A program made the position numbers and the translations under genes. DNA of 45,901 bases from Nonomuraea corallina. Lineage in GTDB: Bacteria > Actinomycetota > Actinomycetes > Streptosporangiales > Streptosporangiaceae. The stretch covers positions 1 to 45,901 of the forward strand of contig NZ_JAPNNL010000038.1 in assembly GCF_027620315.1 (NCBI RefSeq), read 5' to 3'. This document shows positions 41,759 through 45,901 of the stretch, one piece after another (the first letter of the stretch is position 1; each line of letters begins with the position of its first letter). The notes under the pieces were generated by a model. The model had not been told where the DNA came from and searched no databases. It saw only the letters and a list, made by a program, of their open reading frames with translations.

Positions 41759-42307
41759 TCACCTCCGCCCGCCGAACGTCCAGTCGTGGACCTCGATCCC
41801 GGCGTACCGGTCCTCGGTCAGGACGGCGCGCGCCGCGTCCCGGTCCGGCGCCCGGACCAGCGCCGCCGTGCCGAGCCAGGCGGCGCCGTCGTCCGACAGC
41901 AGCGGCCCGTACGCGATCAGCTCGTCCCGGCCGGGCGGCGGGACGAGGTCGACGGCCTCCCCTGAGCCGAAGCCGAGCACCAGATACCGGTCGCCGCCTT
42001 CCCGGCCGCCGGGAAAGTCCCACATGGTCCGCCCCAGCGCGTTGCGCCAGCGCCGCAGCAGCACGTCCCGATACACCCCGGCCTGGTAGGTGGGCTCGTC
42101 GAAGGCGAACGCCCGCGCGGCGGCGGCATCCGGCAGATCGACGATGTGCACGCTGCCGGTGGCCGTCTCACCGCCCCGGTCGAGGGTCGGGCCCCGGGCG
42201 ATCAGCTGGTCCGCGTACCGGTCCATGTAGGACCAGTGCGCCTCCACCAAGGCGCTGCGGAGCGCCGCCGAACCGGGTCGATCACGGTGATAACAGAAGA
42301 ATTCCAC
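41759..42307 (-). CDS. Tandem YCII-related domain protein
   Basis: 182 aa. Residues 1-95 resemble a YciI/YCII domain (VEFFCYHRDRPGSAALRSALVEAHWSYMDRYADQLIARGPTL, then VHIVDLPDAAAARAFAFDEPTYQAGVYRDVLLRRWRNALG). Residues 105-182 look like a second, diverged copy (YLVLGFG, ELIAYGPLLSDDGAAWLGTAALVRAPDRDAARAVLTEDRYAGIEVHDWTFG). YCII proteins are small dimeric folds; a few act in dehydrochlorination, most are uncharacterised. I start at GTG 42307, where homology begins; the frame stays open 29 codons upstream but that part is low-complexity. It is transcribed convergently with glyA. Confidence 0.78.
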   Translation of the reverse strand: MEFFCYHRDRPGSAALRSALVEAHWSYMDRYADQLIARGPTLDRGGETATGSVHIVDLPDAAAARAFAFDEPTYQAGVYRDVLLRRWRNALGRTMWDFPGGREGGDRYLVLGFGSGEAVDLVPPPGRDELIAYGPLLSDDGAAWLGTAALVRAPDRDAARAVLTEDRYAGIEVHDWTFGGRR

Positions 42308-42804
42308 GGGGCGATTACCTATCACGCCCGGCCAGCGGAATCCGGCCGAAACGGACTCCGCAGAGCGCGGTGAGCGCGGGACGCCCCGCCGCACGGGCTC
42401 CCGGGGTGAGGCGGGGCGTGGTCTCTCCCGGGGGCGTGGTCTCTCCCGGGGGCCTGGTCGCTCCCGGGGCCTGGCCGGACGTCCCCGGTGGCGCCGACCG
42501 GACGGCGGTCCGCGAGGCAGGACCGCCGCCCGGCCGGAAGATCCGTCCGGACGGCTCCCGACGTCGTGGACGGATCATCACCGTGACAAGGGCTCGGCGC
42601 GGCCGGCACGTCCCCTGACATGCCGGTCACTTCCTCGGAGGAGTCCCCTGTTCTGGCAAGCAGTACGGCCCCCGGACCGCCTCGGGTTCAACGATTCACG
42701 AAAAAATCTCCCGTACCCCGGAAACGCCTGGTCGAGAAGGCGGACCGGCTCACCACATACCGATGAGCGGATCGCCGCGGCGTGACCGGACCAGGAGCCG
42801 GGCG
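42308..42804. other. Intergenic region with short tandem repeats
   Basis: 497 bp between the YCII-like gene and the anti-sigma gene, both on the minus strand. It holds the 18-bp repeats at 42413-42466 and a short A-rich patch (cacgaaaaaatctccc near 42697-42712). Open frames here are repetitive Pro/Thr/Gly stretches without Shine-Dalgarno sites; I see no gene. Confidence 0.55.
42413..42466. repeat. 3 x 18-bp tandem repeat, noncoding
   Basis: ggggcgtggtctctcccg occurs exactly at 42413-42430 and 42431-42448, with a third copy carrying two changes at 42449-42466. Confidence 0.9.
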
Positions 42805-43509
42805 TCAGACGTCGACCGTGAGCAGGTTGCGCCCCGTCGCCGTGACGACCTCGAACCTGTCGATCCGGTCGATCGGCAGCGCGGCCGCCCCGTGCATGTA
42901 GAGCGGGTTCGGGTTGGCCGCGGTGCCGTAGCCGTCGGGCGGCACCGCCCAGCCCATCATGATCCGCCGGTCGCCGTCCTTGCCGACGGCCACCAGCTCG
43001 CACTCCAGCGGCCCCTCGACGCCCGACAGCTTGAGCGCCGCGTGGGTGCCCCAGCCCTTGGACTCCAGCACCAGCCCGCCCGTCACGCCGTCCCTGCCGG
43101 TGCCCGGCACGGGCGTGCCCATCGCGTAGAACTGCTCCGCGGGGCCAAGCCGACTGTGGGCGGCCGGTGGCGCGTTCTGGGCGCCGATCTGCGCGCCGAG
43201 CACCAGCCCGCCGGCGATCAGCGCGACGGCGGCCGCGACCCCGAGCAGAAACGTTCCCCTGCGGGAGCGGCGGTCGGCCGCCTGCTTGCGCCGCAGCAGG
43301 TCGATGACCTCGGCGGGCTCATCCTCAGGGAGGTCGTCGGTCACCGGCCCGAGCCCGTGCAGCGCCTGGGCGACGCCCGCGAGGTCGGACAGCTCCGCCG
43401 CGCAGGAACGGCAGCCGAGGAGGTGGGTCTCGAACGCCAGCCGGTCGTCCTCGTCCAGCAGCCCCAGGGCGTAGGCGCCCACGTCGGTGTGTTCCACGCG
43501 CGAGGTCAC
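42805..43509 (-). CDS. Anti-sigma factor (zf-HC2 / RskA-like)
   Basis: 234 aa. The cytoplasmic zinc-binding anti-sigma domain has THLLGCRSCAAEL (HxxxCxxC) and an upstream His in EHTDVGAYALGLL. A membrane helix lies at about residues 86-108 (TFLLGVAAAVALIAGGLVLGA). The external domain resembles RskA (GLVLESKGWGTHAALKLSGVEGPLECELVAVGKDGDR, MMGWAVPPDGYG). It should hold the neighbouring ECF sigma factor at the membrane until a signal triggers its proteolysis. GTG 43509 overlaps the sigma stop by 4 bp (GTGA), the usual coupling of a sigma/anti-sigma pair. Confidence 0.93.
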   Translation of the reverse strand: MTSRVEHTDVGAYALGLLDEDDRLAFETHLLGCRSCAAELSDLAGVAQALHGLGPVTDDLPEDEPAEVIDLLRRKQAADRRSRRGTFLLGVAAAVALIAGGLVLGAQIGAQNAPPAAHSRLGPAEQFYAMGTPVPGTGRDGVTGGLVLESKGWGTHAALKLSGVEGPLECELVAVGKDGDRRIMMGWAVPPDGYGTAANPNPLYMHGAAALPIDRIDRFEVVTATGRNLLTVDV

Positions 43510-44054
43510 GCCGTCACCCCCCTCTCCTCCAGCGCCACGCGCAGCGCGCGCACCGCGTAGTAGACCCGGGACTTGACGGTGCCCACGGGGATGCCGAGCG
43601 CCTGCGCGGCCTCGTTGACCGAACGATCGCGCAGGATCGTCTCGTTGAGGATCTCCCGGTGCGCGGGCGACAACGCCTTGAGCGCCTCGGACACGACCAC
43701 CTGGTGCAGCAGCTGCTCCATCTCATCCGGCACGGGCATGTGCTCCAGCGGGCCGTCACCCTGCTCCTGGGGCCGGGCGTCCCTGCGCCGCCGGTCATCG
43801 ATCACGATACGTCGCGCGACGGTCGCCAGCCAGGGCATCAGCGAGGCCGCTTCCGGATCGAGCTGCTCGGCGCTGCGCCAGGCGCGGATCATGGTCTCCT
43901 GTACGACGTCCTCGGCCCACTGCCGGTCACCCGAGGTCAGGCGCATCACGAAGGACAGCAGCGGCCGGTGGTACTGCCGGTAGAGGGCCGACACGACCGT
44001 CTCCGGGTCGGGCCGTACGCGCCTCAGCCAGTGTCGTAATCGCGGCTTGGCCAT
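43506..44054 (-). CDS. ECF-family RNA polymerase sigma factor
   Basis: 182 aa. Sigma region 2 (VVSALYRQYHRPLLSFVMRLTSGDRQWAEDVVQETMIRAWRSAEQL, WLATVARRIVIDDRRRRDA) and region 4 (ALSPAHREILNETILRDRSVNEAAQALGIPVGTVKSRVYYAVRALRVAL) are complete. It pairs with the membrane anti-sigma protein encoded next. ATG 44054 (MAKPRLRHWL) has gagggag upstream; a start 17 codons earlier at 44105 or 44102, behind gaaagggga, is also plausible. The target regulon cannot be read here. It is divergent from rsgA. Confidence 0.93.
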   Translation of the reverse strand: MAKPRLRHWLRRVRPDPETVVSALYRQYHRPLLSFVMRLTSGDRQWAEDVVQETMIRAWRSAEQLDPEAASLMPWLATVARRIVIDDRRRRDARPQEQGDGPLEHMPVPDEMEQLLHQVVVSEALKALSPAHREILNETILRDRSVNEAAQALGIPVGTVKSRVYYAVRALRVALEERGVTA

Positions 44055-44181
44055 GGAGGGTGCTCCCTCGGCCGAGGGTGGGGGATACGTGCTCAGTCGC
44101 ATCATTCCCCTTTCTCGAGTCCGTCGGCAGGTGGTACGGCAACGCCGCCCCTGCGGTTCAACCGGGCAGGCCGAAAACCCG

Positions 44182-44211
44182 TTGCGGGCCCGCGTACGGA
44201 GTGCGTAGAGT
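44182..44211 (+). promoter_or_regulatory. Candidate promoter for the uORF-rsgA transcript
   Basis: TTGCGG (44182-44187), an 18-nt spacer and TAGAGT (44206-44211) form a reasonable promoter 31 nt before the small ORF at 44243, leaving room for its Shine-Dalgarno. Confidence 0.45.
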
Positions 44212-44242
44212 CGCGGCGAAACGGATCGAGGAGGTGAGGACC

Positions 44243-44296
44243 ATGCGGGTCGTTCTGTTCTGCCTGCGTGCCGTCTCCCTCCGGGCGTTCGCCTGA
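44243..44296 (+). CDS. 17-aa upstream ORF before rsgA
   Basis: MRVVLFCLRAVSLRAFA, then TGA. It has one of the strongest ribosome sites in the window (gaggaggtgagg ending 3 nt before ATG 44243), so it is very probably translated. It ends 34 nt before the rsgA GTG. It could be a leader peptide controlling rsgA, an enhancer of rsgA translation, or a small membrane-active peptide. It does not have the RRHVDL leader pattern of the sulfur operon. Confidence 0.55.
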   Translation: MRVVLFCLRAVSLRAFA

Positions 44297-44330
44297 GACC
44301 GCCCGGTTTCCCTTCTCGACCTGCAAAGGT

Positions 44331-45437
44331 GTGACTCCGTTGTCTTTCGATCTTTCCCTGCTCGGCTGGACCGATTCCCGCGCCGCCGAACTGCCCGACG
44401 GCACCGTGCCCGGCCGGGTCTCCCGCGTCGACCGCGGGGCGGCCGAGGTCATCGCCGCCGACGGCCGGCAGCACGTCCACCACGGCGCCCGCGTCCGCAG
44501 GGCGGCCGCCGCCGACCCCGTCGCGCTGCCCTGCGTGGGCGACTGGGCCGCGCTCAAGCCGCTGCCCGAGGGCCGCTACGAGCTCGACGAGGTGCTGCCC
44601 AGGACCACCGCGTTCGTCCGCGGCGGCGTCAGCCGCGACTCGCGCGGCGGGCTGTCAGGCGACGGCCAGGGCCAGGTGCTCGCGGCCAACGTCGACGTGG
44701 TGTTCGTCACCGAGCCGTCCATGCACGCCACCGACCTGGCCGACCTGGGCCGCGTCGAGCGCCTGGTGGCGCTCGCCTGGGAGTCCGGCGGCACGCCGGT
44801 GGTGCTGGTCACCAAGTCCGACCTGTTCGGGCACGGCCTCGACGACCTGCTCGCCGACGTGCGGCAGGCCGCGCCGGGGGTGGACGTGCACGCCGTCTCC
44901 TCGCTGCGCGGCGAGGGCGTCGACGTCGTCCGCGGCTACCTCGACGGCTCCCGCACCGCCGTCGTGCTCGGTCCTTCCGGAGCCGGCAAGTCCACCCTGG
45001 TCAACGCGCTGGCCGGCGGCGAGGTGATGGAGACCCAGCGGGTACGCGCCGCCGACGGGCGCGGCCGGCACACCACCGTGCACCGGGAGCTCATCCCGCT
45101 GCCCGGCGGCGGCCTCGTCATCGACACGCCGGGCATCAGGCGGGTCGGGCTCTACGCCATGGACGAGGGCGTCGACCGGGTCTTCGCCGACATCGAGACG
45201 CTGGCGCGGGAGTGCCGCTTCCACGACTGCGGCCACGGGAGCGAGCCGGGGTGCGCCGTGCTGGCGGCGCTGGAGAGCGGCGGACTCCCGGAGCGGCGGC
45301 TGGAGAGCTGGCGCAAGCTCCAGCGGGAGGCGGCGTGGATGGCCTCCCGCACGGACGCGCGCCTGCGCAAGGAGCTGCAGAGCCGGTGGAAGTCCATCCA
45401 CAAGGAGATGCGCCGTTCCGGCCGCAACCGCCCGTGA
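44331..45437 (+). CDS. rsgA: Ribosome small-subunit-dependent GTPase A
   Basis: 368 aa. An N-terminal OB domain (PGRVSRVDRGAAEVIAADGRQHVHHGARVRR) precedes a circularly permuted GTPase: VVLVTKSDLF (G4), then VLGPSGAGKSTLVNALAG (G1) and VIDTPGIRRVG (G3). The C-terminal zinc domain is ECRFHDCGHGSEPGCAV. RsgA (YjeQ) matures the 30S subunit in a GTP-dependent check. The start is GTG 44331, or TTG 44340, which has aaaggtg 7 nt upstream. A 17-aa uORF lies just upstream, and a strong terminator follows. Confidence 0.95.
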   Translation: MTPLSFDLSLLGWTDSRAAELPDGTVPGRVSRVDRGAAEVIAADGRQHVHHGARVRRAAAADPVALPCVGDWAALKPLPEGRYELDEVLPRTTAFVRGGVSRDSRGGLSGDGQGQVLAANVDVVFVTEPSMHATDLADLGRVERLVALAWESGGTPVVLVTKSDLFGHGLDDLLADVRQAAPGVDVHAVSSLRGEGVDVVRGYLDGSRTAVVLGPSGAGKSTLVNALAGGEVMETQRVRAADGRGRHTTVHRELIPLPGGGLVIDTPGIRRVGLYAMDEGVDRVFADIETLARECRFHDCGHGSEPGCAVLAALESGGLPERRLESWRKLQREAAWMASRTDARLRKELQSRWKSIHKEMRRSGRNRP

Positions 45438-45442
45438 ACCGA

Positions 45443-45478
45443 GGGCCTTCCGGAGAGGGGTCCCTCTCCGGAAGGCCC
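45443..45478 (+). terminator. Strong hairpin terminator after rsgA
   Basis: gggccttccggagaggg (45443-45459) and its exact complement ccctctccggaaggccc (45462-45478) make a 17-bp stem with a minimal loop, 5 nt after the rsgA stop. There is no U-tract, as is usual in actinobacteria. Confidence 0.9.
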
Positions 45479-45537
45479 CCCGCCCGCCGGTCCTGGCGTT
45501 CCTGATGGAGACGCGGATGCGAGGGTACGGGGACCTC

Positions 45538-45901
45538 ATGGAGTGCGTGTTCGTCGACCGTGCGGAGGCGGGGATGCGGCTGGCCGAGCGGCTGGCGGGC
45601 ATCCGCGACCCGGTGGTGCTCGCGCTGCCGCGGGGCGGGGTGGAGGTGGCCGAGCCGATCGTGCGCGGGCTCGGCGGAGTGCTCGACGTGCTCGTCACCC
45701 GCAAGATCGGCTACCCGCCGTCGCCGGAGCTCGGCGTCGGGGCGATCGCGGAGGGCGGCGAGCCGGTGTTCGACCTGCGGCTGCTGGACCGGCTGGGGCT
45801 GACGCCCGACGCGCTGGCCGAGGATGTGGCCGCCGAACGGCACGAGCTGGCCAGGCGGGTGGCGGCCTACCGCGGCCACCGGCCGCTGCCGGACCTGGCG
45901 G
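45538..45901 (+). CDS. Phosphoribosyltransferase family protein (3' truncated by window end)
   Basis: 121 codons are visible and the frame is open to the last base. MECVFVDRAEAGMRLAERLAG, VVLALPRGGVEVAEPIVRGL and LDVLVTRKIGYPPSPELGVGAIAEGGEPVFDLRLL match the COG1926-type phosphoribosyltransferase domain, in which PRGG and the VTRKIG loop help bind PRPP. The natural substrate is unknown. ATG 45538 is preceded by gggtacgggg; GTG 45547 is an alternative. The rsgA terminator separates it from the preceding gene. Confidence 0.87.
   Translation, partial: MECVFVDRAEAGMRLAERLAGIRDPVVLALPRGGVEVAEPIVRGLGGVLDVLVTRKIGYPPSPELGVGAIAEGGEPVFDLRLLDRLGLTPDALAEDVAAERHELARRVAAYRGHRPLPDLA

Noticed and set aside
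42322..42630. 102-codon minus-strand ORF between the YCII-like and anti-sigma genes
   Set aside because: Its translation is mostly PPGETT-type repeats from the 18-bp DNA repeat, with no Shine-Dalgarno or homology.

Overview
The window is a 45.9 kb stretch of very GC-rich, tightly packed chromosome from an actinobacterium. Support for this comes from GTG/TTG starts, many ATGA/GTGA stop-start overlaps, likely leaderless promoters (TANNNT 6-8 nt before the start codon), a coproporphyrin-type haem pathway with ChdC, a mycothiol-transferase-like TIGR03084 protein, and DUF3000, RNHCP and DUF1707 families. A filamentous Streptosporangiales genus such as Nonomuraea fits, but that is inference. I see no prophage, insertion sequence, CRISPR array, tRNA or rRNA. 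The content is mostly conserved core and housekeeping genes.

Layout. 1-519: tail of a membrane protein with a disordered acidic C-terminus. 587-3295: LacI regulator, TIM-barrel sugar isomerase and alkaline-phosphatase-superfamily enzyme. 3364-5982: PEP-synthase/rifampin-phosphotransferase-like enzyme. 9199-6016 (minus): Gfo/Idh/MocA oxidoreductase, DUF993 aldolase-like protein and second sugar isomerase, coupled by 4-bp overlaps and preceded by a perfect LacI-type operator. 10494-12735: RNase D, DUF3000, a small Cys-rich protein and hemE. 12866-15514: DUF4349 lipoprotein and CPBP protease, divergent from a TetR regulator. 15570-17680: CgoX/HemY and ChdC, the late haem genes. 18015-22339: msrB, a stand-alone LigD-type polymerase domain and a large fused acyl-CoA dehydrogenase carrying three in-frame tandem-repeat tracts. 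22786-25645: paired RNHCP proteins, TPR protein, pgeF and a small membrane protein. 29745-25673 (minus): glgX, RibD-like reductase and ATP-dependent DNA ligase. 30204-32493: OsmC, ankyrin/HEAT-like protein and DUF1707 protein.

36281-32541 (minus) is the assimilatory sulfur operon: a leaderless cysteine leader peptide, sulfite reductase, a 47-aa zinc ribbon, CysH and a sirohydrochlorin chelatase interrupted by a 9 x 15-bp repeat. The chelatase makes the sirohaem that the reductase needs, so enzyme and cofactor are produced together, probably under cysteine attenuation. 36343-38723: small Cys-rich protein, TIGR03084, YccF and BrkB. 38788-41665: Ser/Thr kinase, then a ZTP riboswitch and glyA. 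41759-45901: YCII-like protein, an ECF sigma/anti-sigma pair, a short uORF before rsgA, and a phosphoribosyltransferase cut by the window end.

The most distinctive features are the sulfur-operon leader, the ZTP riboswitch, the duplicated overlapping ends of two convergent genes at 5937-6040, and an unusual density of short-period tandem repeats, several of them expanded in frame inside enzymes.
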